NCBI GenBank assembly: GCA_021568835.1
Contig: JAKGSH010000010.1
Location: forward strand, 4,278,001-4,342,000
Reading direction: 5' to 3'
Length of the DNA: 64,000 bases
Source of the DNA: Streptomyces sp. Tue 6430
Lineage (GTDB): Bacteria; Actinomycetota; Actinomycetes; Streptomycetales; Streptomycetaceae
Shown: positions 41,256 through 49,706 of the stretch, piece by piece
Numbering within the stretch: position 1 is the stretch's first letter
Layout: each line of letters starts with the position of its first letter
Notes under the pieces: generated by a model
Databases searched by the model: none
What the model was told of the DNA's origin: nothing
Seen by the model: the letters and a program-made list of their open reading frames with translations, nothing else
Program-made: the position numbers and the translations under genes

Positions 41256-41897
41256 TCAGTGCTGGTCGATGCCGTGCAGCGGGAATCCGGCGATGCCCCG
41301 CCAGGCCAGGGAGGCCAGCAACTGCACCGCCTGGTCGCGCGGGACACTGCGGTCGCTGTGCAGCCAGGAACGCGCCACCACCTGCGCGAGACCGCCGAGG
41401 CCGGAGGCCAGCAGCATCGACTCCGCGCGCGAGAGGCCGGTGTCCTCGGCGATCACCTCGCAGATCGCCTCGGCGCACTCGTTGGTGACCTTGTCGACGC
41501 GCTCGCGCACGGCGGGCTCGTTCGTCAGGTCCGACTCGAAGACCAGCCGGAAGGCGCCGCCGTCGTCCTCGACGTACGCGAAGTACGCGTCCATCGTCGC
41601 GCGGACGCGCTGCTTGTTGTCGGTCGTCGAGGCGAGCGCGCTGCGCACGGCCTGGATGAGCGACTCGCAGTGCTGGTCCAGCAGCGCCAGGTACAGGTCG
41701 AGTTTGCCCGGGAAGTGCTGGTAGAGCACCGGCTTGCTGACGCCGGCGCGTTCCGCGATGTCGTCCATCGCCGCCGCGTGGTAGCCCTGCGCGACGAAGA
41801 CTTCCTGGGCGGCGCCCAGCAGTTGGTTCCGTCGGGCACGGCGCGGCAGGCGCGTGCCTCGCGGGCGCGCCGCCTCGGTCTGCTCGATGGCTGTCAC
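41256..41897 (-). CDS. TetR/AcrR family transcriptional regulator
   Basis: 213 aa from GTG 41897 (four bases after GGGAGG); ATG 41945 is the longer alternative. The N-terminal helix-turn-helix is ARRNQLLGAAQEVFVAQGYHAAAMDDIAERAGVSKPVLYQHFPGKLDLYLALLD (about 22-74; recognition helix VSKPVLYQHF). The ligand domain includes RATMDAYFAYVEDDGGAFRLVFESDLTNEPAVRERV. The family acts as a ligand-released dimeric repressor. It is conserved next to DUF3107 in Streptomyces. Its operator is unknown; a palindrome 600 bases away (42500-42517) is one candidate. Confidence 0.9.
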   Translation of the reverse strand: MTAIEQTEAARPRGTRLPRRARRNQLLGAAQEVFVAQGYHAAAMDDIAERAGVSKPVLYQHFPGKLDLYLALLDQHCESLIQAVRSALASTTDNKQRVRATMDAYFAYVEDDGGAFRLVFESDLTNEPAVRERVDKVTNECAEAICEVIAEDTGLSRAESMLLASGLGGLAQVVARSWLHSDRSVPRDQAVQLLASLAWRGIAGFPLHGIDQH

Positions 41898-42119
41898 GCC
41901 GCCTCCCAATGTCGTCCCTCTTGCGGTGTGCCGCCGCGCCGCCATCGTACTTTTCGGTAACCGTGCTGTGCGCGGTGCGAGCGCAGAATTTCACGGACCG
42001 GACGACGGCAGAAGCCGTAGGTAAGGTTTCGTAGCGGGGCGTAGTGGGAAGAACCGCGCTCCGCTCCGGCCGGGCGCACGGAGGCCCCGGCGTCCTCCGG
42101 GTGGCGGTCCCGAGTCCGC

Positions 42120-42341
42120 TCAGCGGTAGTCGTCCTCGTCCTGCGAGACGACACGCGCCTGTTCGACGATGTCCGCCACGTTGGCACGGCTCGGATCCAC
42201 CTCGTCCAGCGGGTCGTCGCTCTCCGGCGCGACGTCGGCCTGCTGCTCCGCGGCGTCGTTCTCCGGCGCCTCGACGTCGATCTCCGTGGCGGCCTCCTCC
42301 TCGTCCGCGAACGTCTCCGGATCGGTGGGGTCGATGGCCAT
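42120..42341 (-). CDS. small, very acidic protein, 73 aa
   Basis: ATG 42341, eight bases after AAGGGAG. Nearly half of the residues are Asp, Glu or Ala (DPTDPETFADEEEAATEIDV, PESDDPLDEVDPSRANVAD), ending IVEQARVVSQDEDDYR. The frame continues open upstream but without ribosome site or normal composition. It is probably an unstructured protein with a helical C-terminus. I recall similar short acidic proteins beside this TetR gene in other Streptomyces; function unknown. Confidence 0.72.
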   Translation of the reverse strand: MAIDPTDPETFADEEEAATEIDVEAPENDAAEQQADVAPESDDPLDEVDPSRANVADIVEQARVVSQDEDDYR

Positions 42342-42499
42342 GACGGGCTCCCTTTCTACGAACGTCCCTGAAAACGCAGGTGCCACATACGGGTGCCCTC
42401 CGTACGAGACTAGGAGACACCCATTTCGGACGCTATGCGATGTGCCCGGGAACCACGTCGCCATCTGTGCGACGCGCGGTCGGCCTCTTGTGACGCCGA

Positions 42500-42517
42500 A
42501 CACGCGGATCCGCGTGT
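42500..42517 (+). promoter_or_regulatory. perfect 18-bp palindrome covering the -35 region of the hydrolase promoter
   Basis: ACACGCGGATCCGCGTGT is fully self-complementary. Its right edge is 10 bases before the -10 box TAACAT (42528-42533), so a bound dimer would cover the -35 position. It is a candidate operator for a TetR-type repressor. Confidence 0.5.
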
Positions 42518-42527
42518 GATCGTCTCG

Positions 42528-42533
42528 TAACAT
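42528..42533 (+). promoter_or_regulatory. -10 box of a probable leaderless transcript
   Basis: TAACAT, six bases, then ATG 42540; no ribosome-binding site. A good TANNNT match. Confidence 0.45.
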
Positions 42534-42539
42534 TGCGGC

Positions 42540-43589
42540 ATGTCTTCGACAGAGCTGCCGTCCGTGCCGCCCACCAGCGTGCTGCCGAAGGCCGCGTCGG
42601 TCCGGGTCGCCGAGGGCGAGAGACTGCGGTCGGTGCGCCTGCCCGGCGTCACCCTGACGGTCCGCTCCAGGCCTGCCGCGCGCGCGGGACTGCACCCCGC
42701 GCTGTACGTCCACGGCCTCGGCGGCTCCTCGCAGAACTGGTCCGCGCTGATGGCGCAGCTCGACGGCGTCGTCGAGAGCGAGGCCGTCGACCTGCCCGGC
42801 TTCGGGGACTCCCCACCGCCGGACGACGGCGACTACTCCATCACGGCACACGCGCGTGCGGTGATCCGTCACCTCGACGCGTCCGGTCGCGGACCCGTCC
42901 ACCTCTTCGGCAACTCGCTGGGCGGTGCCGTGTCCACGCGGGTCGCCGCGGTCCGCCCCGACCTCGTCCGGACCCTGACCCTCGTCTCACCCGCCCTTCC
43001 GGAGCTGCGCGTCCAGCGCACGGCGGTGCCCACCGGCCTGCTCGGCATGCCCGGCGTGGCCGCGCTGTTCACCCGGTTCACCCGGGAGTGGACGGCCGAG
43101 CAGCGGGTCCGCGGCGTCATGGCCCTGTGCTACGGCGATCCCGGGCAGGTCACCCCGGAGGCTTTCGGCCACGCTGTGGAGGAACTCGAGCGGCGGCTGC
43201 GGCTGCCGTACTTCTGGGACGCGATGACGCGCTCGGCGCGCGGGCTGGTCAGCGCCTACACGCTGGGCGGCCGGCACGGCCTGTGGAACCAGGCCGGACG
43301 CGTCCTCGCCCCGGCCCTCCTCGTCTACGGCGGCCGCGACCAGCTCGTCGGCTTCCGCATGGCCCAGCGGGCGGCACGCACCTTCCGCGACTCCCGCCTG
43401 CTCACCCTGCCGAACGCGGGGCACGTGGCGATGATGGAGTACCCGGAGACGGTCGCCACCGCGTTCCGCGAACTGCTGGAGCAGACGCCGGATCCGGGAT
43501 CGGCGGCCAAGGAGACGGGCCCGGGAACCGGTTCGGACTCCGGGGCGTTCACCGAACGGGCCGGCGGATCCGCGGGCACGGGGAGCTGA
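42540..43589 (+). CDS. alpha/beta hydrolase
   Basis: 349 aa, ATG 42540. Alpha/beta-hydrolase fold: LYVHGLGGSSQNWSALM (about 55-71, oxyanion HG), AVDLPGFGDSPPPDDGDYSI, nucleophile elbow LFGNSLGGAVSTRVAA (about 122-137, Ser about 126), acid in VYGGRDQLVGFRMAQ near 262, His in LPNAGHVAMMEYP near 291. The last 40 residues are Gly/Pro/Ser-rich and disordered. No signal peptide is visible. It is coupled to the next gene (seven bases between stop and start), so the hydrolase and the DUF3152 protein may work together. Confidence 0.86.
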   Translation: MSSTELPSVPPTSVLPKAASVRVAEGERLRSVRLPGVTLTVRSRPAARAGLHPALYVHGLGGSSQNWSALMAQLDGVVESEAVDLPGFGDSPPPDDGDYSITAHARAVIRHLDASGRGPVHLFGNSLGGAVSTRVAAVRPDLVRTLTLVSPALPELRVQRTAVPTGLLGMPGVAALFTRFTREWTAEQRVRGVMALCYGDPGQVTPEAFGHAVEELERRLRLPYFWDAMTRSARGLVSAYTLGGRHGLWNQAGRVLAPALLVYGGRDQLVGFRMAQRAARTFRDSRLLTLPNAGHVAMMEYPETVATAFRELLEQTPDPGSAAKETGPGTGSDSGAFTERAGGSAGTGS

Positions 43590-43596
43590 GGGGGCC

Positions 43597-45096
43597 GTGG
43601 GACGTCACAGCCGGCGCGGGCCCGCGCCCAGGAGCACAGCACCACAGGGCACCGGCGGTGCCCCCCGGGAAACCGCGCCGGACGAGGCGGGTGACGCACG
43701 CCCCCGAGGTCCGGCCCGGCCGGCCGACGCGCCCTCCGCGAAGACCGGGCTTCCCGACGGCACCCCGGCTCGTGGTGTGCCGAGGCTTCCCGACGGCACC
43801 CCCGCGCGGGGCGTGCCCCGGCTCCCCGACGGCACCCCTGCCCACGGCCTGCCCCTCCCGGGCGGCCGCCGCGACCCCGGCGGCACTCCCGCCCACGGCA
43901 CCCCGCAGGTCCGCGGCGGGCACCCCGAGCAGCGGGAGTCCGGGGGCGCCTGGGGCGAGCTGCGGGGCCGTACGGCGAGCGGATCCGGCCCGCTGATCCC
44001 CCGCCAGCGGCCCGAGTCCGCGGCCGGGGTCCGCCGGCGACCGACCGATGCGGCGGCGGGTCCGCGCCAGGACTACCTCGACGCCTTCACCGAGGACGAC
44101 AGCGTCTTCGAGCGCCGCGCGCCCGTGCCGGCCGCCACGGCCACGGTGCTCGCCACGGACACGTGCGTCGCCCCGCGTCCCACCGACGCCTACGCCTCCG
44201 TCACCGACTGGGACAGGAGCCCCCGTCCGGTTCCCGCGGGCGGCGGGTCCGACGGCGAGCCGCCCACCGGCGAACCGGCGGCCAGGGGCGGCAAGGGCCG
44301 GGCCTTCACCGGCATCGCGGCCGCCGCCGTCACCACCGTGCTGGCCATCGTGGTCGCCGGCCAGGTCACCGACGCGCACGACGAGGACTCCGTCCAGTCG
44401 CGCACCGCGACCGACAAGGCCGCCCGTGACGCCCACGGCTCCGCCGCGCGCGGCGCCGACCGGCCGAGCCCGTCGGCGTCACCCAGTGCGGTGCCGCTGA
44501 CGTACGACCAGCTGATGAGCGCGCGGTACCGCTTCGAGGCCGGGTTCGCGGGGTCGGGGAAGTTCGACGCCGTGCCCGGCATCGACAAGGCGCCCGGCAA
44601 GGGTCAGAAGTACACCTACCGCGTGGACGTCGAGCAGGGGCTCGGGCTCGACGCCGAACTGTTCGCGCAGGCCGTGCAGAAGACGCTCAACGACGACCGC
44701 AGCTGGTCCCACGGCGGCGCGCGGACCTTCGAGCGGATCCACTCGGGGGAGCCGGACTTCGTCATCACGCTCGCCAGTCCCGGCACCACGGCCGACTGGT
44801 GCGCCAAGTCCGGCCTCGACACCACCGAGGACAACGTCTCCTGCGACTCGGCCGCCACCGAACGCGTGATGATCAACGCCTACCGGTGGGCGCAGGGGTC
44901 CGCGACCTACGGCGACCAGATGTACGCCTACCGCCAGATGCTGATCAACCACGAGATCGGCCACCGGCTCGGCTACGGTCACGTCACCTGCGACAAGGAC
45001 GGGGATCTCGCCCCGGTCATGCAGCAGCAGACGAAGTTCCTGGAGTACGACGGCATCCGCTGTCTTCCCAACCCCTGGCCCTATCCGAACACCTGA
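43597..45096 (+). CDS. DUF3152 membrane-anchored metalloprotease-like protein
   Basis: 499 aa from GTG 43597, with GGGAG upstream. Residues 1 to about 235 are disordered and cytoplasmic, with a repeat. A membrane helix at about 238-256 (FTGIAAAAVTTVLAIVVAG) is followed by the extracellular DUF3152 domain (about 300-499). This holds HEIGHRLGYGH near 451-461, the HExxHxxGxxH zinc motif of metzincin-type proteases, and two or three cysteines (DWCAKSG, VSCDS, VTCDKDG, IRCLPN) that may form disulfides. It is likely a surface zinc peptidase; substrates unknown. It ends about 220 bases before the polysaccharide-like operon. Confidence 0.88.
   Translation: MGRHSRRGPAPRSTAPQGTGGAPRETAPDEAGDARPRGPARPADAPSAKTGLPDGTPARGVPRLPDGTPARGVPRLPDGTPAHGLPLPGGRRDPGGTPAHGTPQVRGGHPEQRESGGAWGELRGRTASGSGPLIPRQRPESAAGVRRRPTDAAAGPRQDYLDAFTEDDSVFERRAPVPAATATVLATDTCVAPRPTDAYASVTDWDRSPRPVPAGGGSDGEPPTGEPAARGGKGRAFTGIAAAAVTTVLAIVVAGQVTDAHDEDSVQSRTATDKAARDAHGSAARGADRPSPSASPSAVPLTYDQLMSARYRFEAGFAGSGKFDAVPGIDKAPGKGQKYTYRVDVEQGLGLDAELFAQAVQKTLNDDRSWSHGGARTFERIHSGEPDFVITLASPGTTADWCAKSGLDTTEDNVSCDSAATERVMINAYRWAQGSATYGDQMYAYRQMLINHEIGHRLGYGHVTCDKDGDLAPVMQQQTKFLEYDGIRCLPNPWPYPNT
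43750..43857 (+). repeat. three 36-bp in-frame tandem repeats in the DUF3152 gene
   Basis: Units at 43750, 43786 and 43822 each encode LPDGTPARGVPR or a close variant, followed by a decayed copy (GGTPAHGTPQ). The repeat lies in the cytoplasmic disordered region. Confidence 0.8.
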
Positions 45097-45317
45097 CGAA
45101 CGGCGGGGCGCCGGCCACGAGTCGTGACGTTCGGCACTCGTTTGATCTCTTAGCGCGACGGAACGCCACCCGCACGGGAAAGTTACGACCGTTCACCCCT
45201 TTTGGTGGCGCGACGGACAACCGTCCGTCGCGCCACCGCCTTGTCCGCATACGTTCGTCCCGCTGCGAGCCGCCGGGTCAACGGCGGCTCCCCAAACGGG
45301 AGATCGGGGGTGCACGC

Positions 45318-47135
45318 GTGCGCATCGGACTGCTTACGGAGGGTGGCTATCCGTATGTGAGCGGTGATGCGGGGCTCTGGTGCGACCGGCTCGTGCGCGG
45401 GCTGGGGCAGCACGAGTTCGACGTCTACGCGCTCAGCCGCAGTGAGCGTCAGGAGGCCGCGGGCCAGGTCGCACTGCCGTCGCAGGTCACCCGCGTGCGC
45501 ACCGCGCCGCTGTGGACCGCAGAGGACGACGGGGTGGCGCACGGGCGGCGCGCGCGCCGACGTTTCACCGAGCACTACGGCGCATTGGTGTCCGTCCTGT
45601 GCGAGGGAGTGCCCGCCGACGCGGGGGCGGGCCGTTCCGCGCTTCAGGCGGACCGTTTCGGCAACGCGCTGTACGGGCTCGCGGAACTCGCCCGCGACGA
45701 GGGCGGCCTGGTGGGCGCGCTCCGCTCGGAGCACGCCGTACGCGCTCTGGAGCGCGCCTGTCGTGCGCCCGGCGCGCTCGGTACGGTGCGTGAGGCGCGC
45801 GTTCCCGACCTCCTCGCCGTCGCCGCGCACCTCGAAGAAGCCCTGCGCCCCCTCTCGCTCGACTGGTACGAGGACGACGGCGACGACGGGCTCGGCTCGG
45901 TCGACCTCTGCCACGCGGCCTCCGGGGGCGCGGCGGCGCTTCTGGGCCTGCTCGCCCGTCACTTCTCCGGCGTGCCGCTGCTGGTGACGGAGTACGGGGT
46001 CCGGTTGCGGACGCACTACCTGGGGGCGGGCGCGGGCGGTGCCACCGCGCCCGGCGCCGAGTCGGGCTCGGCAACCGCCCCGGTGCCGCACGCCCCGGCC
46101 GTACGGTCCCTGCTCGCGGCCTTCCACGGGCGGCTCGCCGCCGAGGCGTACCGGCAGGCGGCGTGCGTCACGCCCGGCAACGCGCACGCCCGCCGCTGGC
46201 AGGAGCGCTGCGGTGCCGACCGGGCCAAGCTCCGCACGGTCCCCCCGGGCATGGACGCCTCCCGCTTCGCCGAGGTCGGCGAGGCCCCGGACGCCGCCGA
46301 CCCGCGCACGCTGGTCTGGGTCGGCAGGGTGGAACCGGCCAAGGACCTGGTGTCCCTGCTGCACGCCTTCACCGAGATCCACCGGGAGGAGCCCGGGACC
46401 CGACTGCGGGTCTTCGGCGGCGCGACCGGAGCGGAGGGCGAGGCCTACCTCGGCCACTGCCGGATGCTCGCCGCGCAGCTCTTCCCCGACGAGGCCGCCG
46501 GACCGCACGCCGTCGGCGACAACCCGGTGTCCTTCGAGGAGATCGGCGGACCGGAGGTCCCCGGACTCGCCGAGGCGTACGCGGCCGGTTCCGTCGTGAT
46601 CCTGTCCAGCGTCGTCGAGGGGTTCCCGGTCGGCCTCGTCGAGGCGATGTTCTGCGGGCGCGCGACCGTGTCCACGGACGTCGGCGCGGTGGTCGAGGTC
46701 ATCGGGGGCACCGGACTCGTCGTCCCGCCGCGCAACCCGAGGGCGCTCGCGGAGGCGTGCGTGGCTCTGCTGCGCGACCCCGGGCGCCGCGCACGCCTGG
46801 GCGCGGCCGCCCGCGCCCGCGCCCTCGAACTGTTCACCGTCGAGCAGAACATCACGGCGTTCCACGGCATCTACCTGGAGATCGTCTCCCGGAGCCCGGT
46901 CCGCCGGGTCGCCCTCGACGCGGCCGGGGAACCCCGGCCCTTCGCGGTCCCGGCCGAGGCCTGGCTGCCCGGCCGGTGGCCCGGCCTCGGCGGACGGGCC
47001 GCTCCCCGGAAGCCGCCCGGCTGGGCGGCGGAACCCCCGCCGCCGGGTACGGCGGCGGGCGGTTCCGCCCCACCGCACGGCCCGTCCGCGCCCCGCACCA
47101 CCACTCCCGTCGCCGCGACCGAGGGGGCCCGATGA
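45318..47135 (+). CDS. PelF-like glycosyltransferase (DUF3492 plus GT4 domain)
   Basis: 605 aa from GTG 45318, seven bases after a GGGGG run. The N-terminal DUF3492 domain opens RIGLLTEGGYPYVSGDAGLWCDRLVRGLG, the hallmark of PelF-type synthases, and continues to about 270 (LLVTEYGVRLRTHYL). The GT4 catalytic half includes CVTPGNAHARRW, LRTVPPGMDASRF, LVWVGRVEPAKDLVSLLHAF (about 332-351), VSFEEIGGPEVPGLAEAYAAGSVVILSSVVEGFPVGLVEAMFCGRATVSTDVGAVVEVI (about 397-455; donor-binding Glu residues in EGFPVGLVE). The C-terminal 80 residues are Pro-rich. It is cytoplasmic and predicted to polymerise a UDP-sugar. Its stop overlaps the ATG of the membrane protein (ATGA). PelF of Pseudomonas uses UDP-GalNAc/GlcNAc; here the donor is inferred. 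Confidence 0.87.
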   Translation: MRIGLLTEGGYPYVSGDAGLWCDRLVRGLGQHEFDVYALSRSERQEAAGQVALPSQVTRVRTAPLWTAEDDGVAHGRRARRRFTEHYGALVSVLCEGVPADAGAGRSALQADRFGNALYGLAELARDEGGLVGALRSEHAVRALERACRAPGALGTVREARVPDLLAVAAHLEEALRPLSLDWYEDDGDDGLGSVDLCHAASGGAAALLGLLARHFSGVPLLVTEYGVRLRTHYLGAGAGGATAPGAESGSATAPVPHAPAVRSLLAAFHGRLAAEAYRQAACVTPGNAHARRWQERCGADRAKLRTVPPGMDASRFAEVGEAPDAADPRTLVWVGRVEPAKDLVSLLHAFTEIHREEPGTRLRVFGGATGAEGEAYLGHCRMLAAQLFPDEAAGPHAVGDNPVSFEEIGGPEVPGLAEAYAAGSVVILSSVVEGFPVGLVEAMFCGRATVSTDVGAVVEVIGGTGLVVPPRNPRALAEACVALLRDPGRRARLGAAARARALELFTVEQNITAFHGIYLEIVSRSPVRRVALDAAGEPRPFAVPAEAWLPGRWPGLGGRAAPRKPPGWAAEPPPPGTAAGGSAPPHGPSAPRTTTPVAATEGAR

Positions 47136-48523
47136 GCGGCCTGGGCGAACTCGACCACCCCGCGGCACCGGCACCCGCCGGCCGGGACGAGCGATCCGGC
47201 GAGCGATCCGGCGAACGGCCCGAGGAGTGGCCCGTGAACAGGGAGCGGCCCATGAACGAGGACACCCCTGCGGACGCCGACGCGCCGTCCGGTCCCGGCG
47301 GGCCGGCCGTGACCACCCGGGCCGGGCGTCCCGCGCCGGCCACCGCGGCGCGCCCCGGTCCGGAGACGGCCCCCGCCGCCCCTCGGCGAGGCGGTGCAGT
47401 GGACCCGGTGAAAGCGCTGATGCACCGTCACCGCGACCTGTGCGAAAGGGCGGTCGATCCGCTGGAGATCGCGGCGGGACTGGAGGCCCACGGCGTCACC
47501 GACCGGGCCGCCGCGAGGTTCCGGCACCGGGACGTCTTCTCCCTCGCGGAGGAGATGTACGCCCGCGTCCCCAGGGACGGCGACACGCCTTCGCACCCGC
47601 GCCCGGAGCCCCCGCCGCCACGGGCCCGCCTGGACTGGGCACTGCTCGCCCTCCTGCCCGGTGGCCTGGGCGCCGCGACCGTCGCCGGCCTTCGCCTCAC
47701 CCACGGCCGGACCCGCCTCCTCGTGGTCGCCGCGGGCGTCCTGGCGGTGGCTCTCGCCCTGCGGGCCGCCCTTCGCCGCGGCCCCTTGAACCGCAGCGGC
47801 GGCCGGGGCCCGGCGAACCCGCGCGGAGGCCCACAGGCCGGCCCGCACGCCGGCCGGCCCCGCACCGGCGGCTGGACCGGCTGGCTCCTCGCCTACGCGG
47901 CCCTCGGCGACGGCCTGCTGCGCGCCGCGGCCGACGGCGGCCCCGACGGCCTGCCCACCGGAACGCCCGACGGGCCCTGGCCGCTCGCCGCGGCCCCGCT
48001 CCTGACCCTCGCCCTGGCCTGCGTGCCCGCCACCTGGTGCGCGCACCTCCTCGCCGTACGCGTCCGGCACCGGCTCGGCAGCAGCCGGGGCCTCGACGAG
48101 TTCGCCGCCTCCGTACGGCCGCTCCTGCTCGGCGTCTTCGCCCTGTTCCTGTGCGCCCTCGCGGTCCTCACCGGTGTCTGCGCGGCCGCTCTCGGCGAAC
48201 CGGCCGCCTACGCGGGCACGCTCACCCTGGGTGCGCTGCTCCTCCTCTCCCGCCTCCTCGCCGTCCACGGCTTCACCCACGCCCCGACAGTCGCCCTCAG
48301 GGCCGCCGGGGCTGCCGAGGCGATCGCCCCGGCCCTGCTCTTCGCGGGCCGGCTGCCCGGCTGCGACTTCCTGGCCGTACCCGTCGACACCCTCGTGGCC
48401 GCCTGGGGGCCCGCCGCGGTACCCGCTCTCGCCTGCGGGCCGGCCGCCCTCAGCCTGCTGGCCCACGCGACCCACACCCTCACCAGGGCCTCGGCCCACG
48501 CGCCATCGGGTCAGCCGTGCTGA
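47132..48523 (+). CDS. polytopic membrane protein of the PelF-like operon
   Basis: 463 aa, ATG 47132 overlapping the previous stop. The first 130 residues are cytoplasmic: disordered, then a helical motif HRHRDLCERAVDPLEIAAGLEAHGVTDRAAARFRHRDVFSLAEEMYARV (about 90-138). About eight membrane helices follow, from DWALLALLPGGLGAATVAGL near 165 to ALACGPAALSLLAHATHTL near 440. By position it is the membrane partner (PelG-like role: moving the growing polymer or lipid carrier), but I cannot see PelG similarity directly and it has fewer helices than the twelve of PelG. Role inferred from context. Confidence 0.75.
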   Translation: MSGLGELDHPAAPAPAGRDERSGERSGERPEEWPVNRERPMNEDTPADADAPSGPGGPAVTTRAGRPAPATAARPGPETAPAAPRRGGAVDPVKALMHRHRDLCERAVDPLEIAAGLEAHGVTDRAAARFRHRDVFSLAEEMYARVPRDGDTPSHPRPEPPPPRARLDWALLALLPGGLGAATVAGLRLTHGRTRLLVVAAGVLAVALALRAALRRGPLNRSGGRGPANPRGGPQAGPHAGRPRTGGWTGWLLAYAALGDGLLRAAADGGPDGLPTGTPDGPWPLAAAPLLTLALACVPATWCAHLLAVRVRHRLGSSRGLDEFAASVRPLLLGVFALFLCALAVLTGVCAAALGEPAAYAGTLTLGALLLLSRLLAVHGFTHAPTVALRAAGAAEAIAPALLFAGRLPGCDFLAVPVDTLVAAWGPAAVPALACGPAALSLLAHATHTLTRASAHAPSGQPC

Positions 48524-48636
48524 CCCGGAGCCGTCCGCCCGCCCCCGACCACCGCGCGCCGCGCCACCCCCACCGTGCACGGACCGCACGACGCACGCGC
48601 TCCTCCACCCATGCAGTCCCCTTAAGGAGAGACCAG

Positions 48637-48747
48637 ATGACCACCTCCCGATCCGGAGCGACCGGAGCCACCGGGGCACCCGCGGTCGCAGGAGCCCGCG
48701 CGGTCACCGGAGCAGCCGCGACGCACACCCAGGGAGCCACGCGATGA
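48637..48747 (+). CDS. putative 36-aa peptide upstream of the epimerase gene
   Basis: ATG 48637 is preceded by AAGGAGAG at optimal distance and encodes MTTSRSGATGATGAPAVAGA and 16 more residues of Ala/Thr/Gly. The stop overlaps the ATG of the epimerase (ATGA), so it would couple translation of that gene. It could be a real leader-type peptide or the remnant of a longer gene; low-complexity composition keeps confidence low. Confidence 0.35.
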   Translation: MTTSRSGATGATGAPAVAGARAVTGAAATHTQGATR

Positions 48748-49706
48748 GGGTCCTGCTGACCGGAGCCAACGGTTACGTCGGCCGCTTCGTCGCCGACCGT
48801 CTGCTCGCCGACCCGGCCGTCCAGCTCACCGCGCTCGGCCGCGGCGACGACGCCGACGTCCGCTTCGACCTCGCGAGCGGCAGTCCCGGCGCCCTCACCC
48901 GCTTCCTCGACGCGGTCCATCCCCAGGTCGTCGTCAACTGCGCCGGAGCCACCCGGGGCGGAGCCCGGGAGCTCACCCGGCACAACACCGTCGCCGTCGC
49001 CACCGTCTGCGAGGCACTGCGCCGCAGTGGGTGCGGCGCCCGTCTCGTCCACATCGGCTGCGGCGCCGAATACGGCCCCAGCCAGCTCGGGTCCTCGACC
49101 GCCGAGGACACCGTGCCGCGCCCCGGCGGCCCGTACGGCGTCAGCAAGCTCGCCGCCACCGAGCTCGTCCTGGGCTCCGGTCTGGACGCGGTCGTGCTGC
49201 GGGTGTTCTCCCCGGCCGGGCCCGGCACCCCCGCCGGCTCCCCGCTGGGCCGGCTCGCCGAGGCGATGCGCCGTGCCATGCAGTCCGGCGACGGCGAGCT
49301 GAAACTCGGCGGACTCGGTGTCCAGCGCGACTTCATCGACGTCCGTGACGTCGCCCGCGCCGTGCACGCCGCCTCGCTGTCCGCCGCGCAGGGCGTGATC
49401 AACATCGGCTCCGGCCGCGCCGTCCGCCTCCGGGACGCCGCCGCCGTCCTCGCCCGCGTGGCCGGATACGGCGGCACCCTCCACGAACTCGACGGCTCGC
49501 CCGGCGGCCACCTCAGGCCGGCCATCGGCCACCCCCGTCCCGACTCCGACCACGCGGCTCCGGTCGCGTCCCCGTACCCCGACGGGTGCGGCAGCTGGCA
49601 GCAGGCCGATGTCCGCACCGCCCGCGACCGGCTGGGCTGGCGGCCGCGGATCAACCTCGAGGAGTCCCTCGCCGACATCTGGATGGAGGCGGCATGTCGT
49701 ATCTGA
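48744..49706 (+). CDS. NAD-dependent epimerase/dehydratase (sugar-nucleotide SDR)
   Basis: 320 aa, ATG 48744 after GGGAG. Extended short-chain dehydrogenase: MRVLLTGANGYVGRFVADRLL (glycine motif at 6-13), VVVNCAGATRGG, LVHIGCGAEYGPS, catalytic YGVSKLAA (Tyr about 131, Lys about 135), VVLRVFSPAGPG, GVQRDFIDVRDVARAV and a C-terminal RLGWRPRINLEESLADIWME. This is the UDP-glucose/GlcNAc 4-epimerase or dTDP-sugar type. In a Pel-like operon the expected job is to supply UDP-GalNAc from UDP-GlcNAc (PelX role), but the substrate cannot be read from the sequence. The end overlaps the next gene by 13 bases. Confidence 0.85.
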   Translation: MRVLLTGANGYVGRFVADRLLADPAVQLTALGRGDDADVRFDLASGSPGALTRFLDAVHPQVVVNCAGATRGGARELTRHNTVAVATVCEALRRSGCGARLVHIGCGAEYGPSQLGSSTAEDTVPRPGGPYGVSKLAATELVLGSGLDAVVLRVFSPAGPGTPAGSPLGRLAEAMRRAMQSGDGELKLGGLGVQRDFIDVRDVARAVHAASLSAAQGVINIGSGRAVRLRDAAAVLARVAGYGGTLHELDGSPGGHLRPAIGHPRPDSDHAAPVASPYPDGCGSWQQADVRTARDRLGWRPRINLEESLADIWMEAACRI

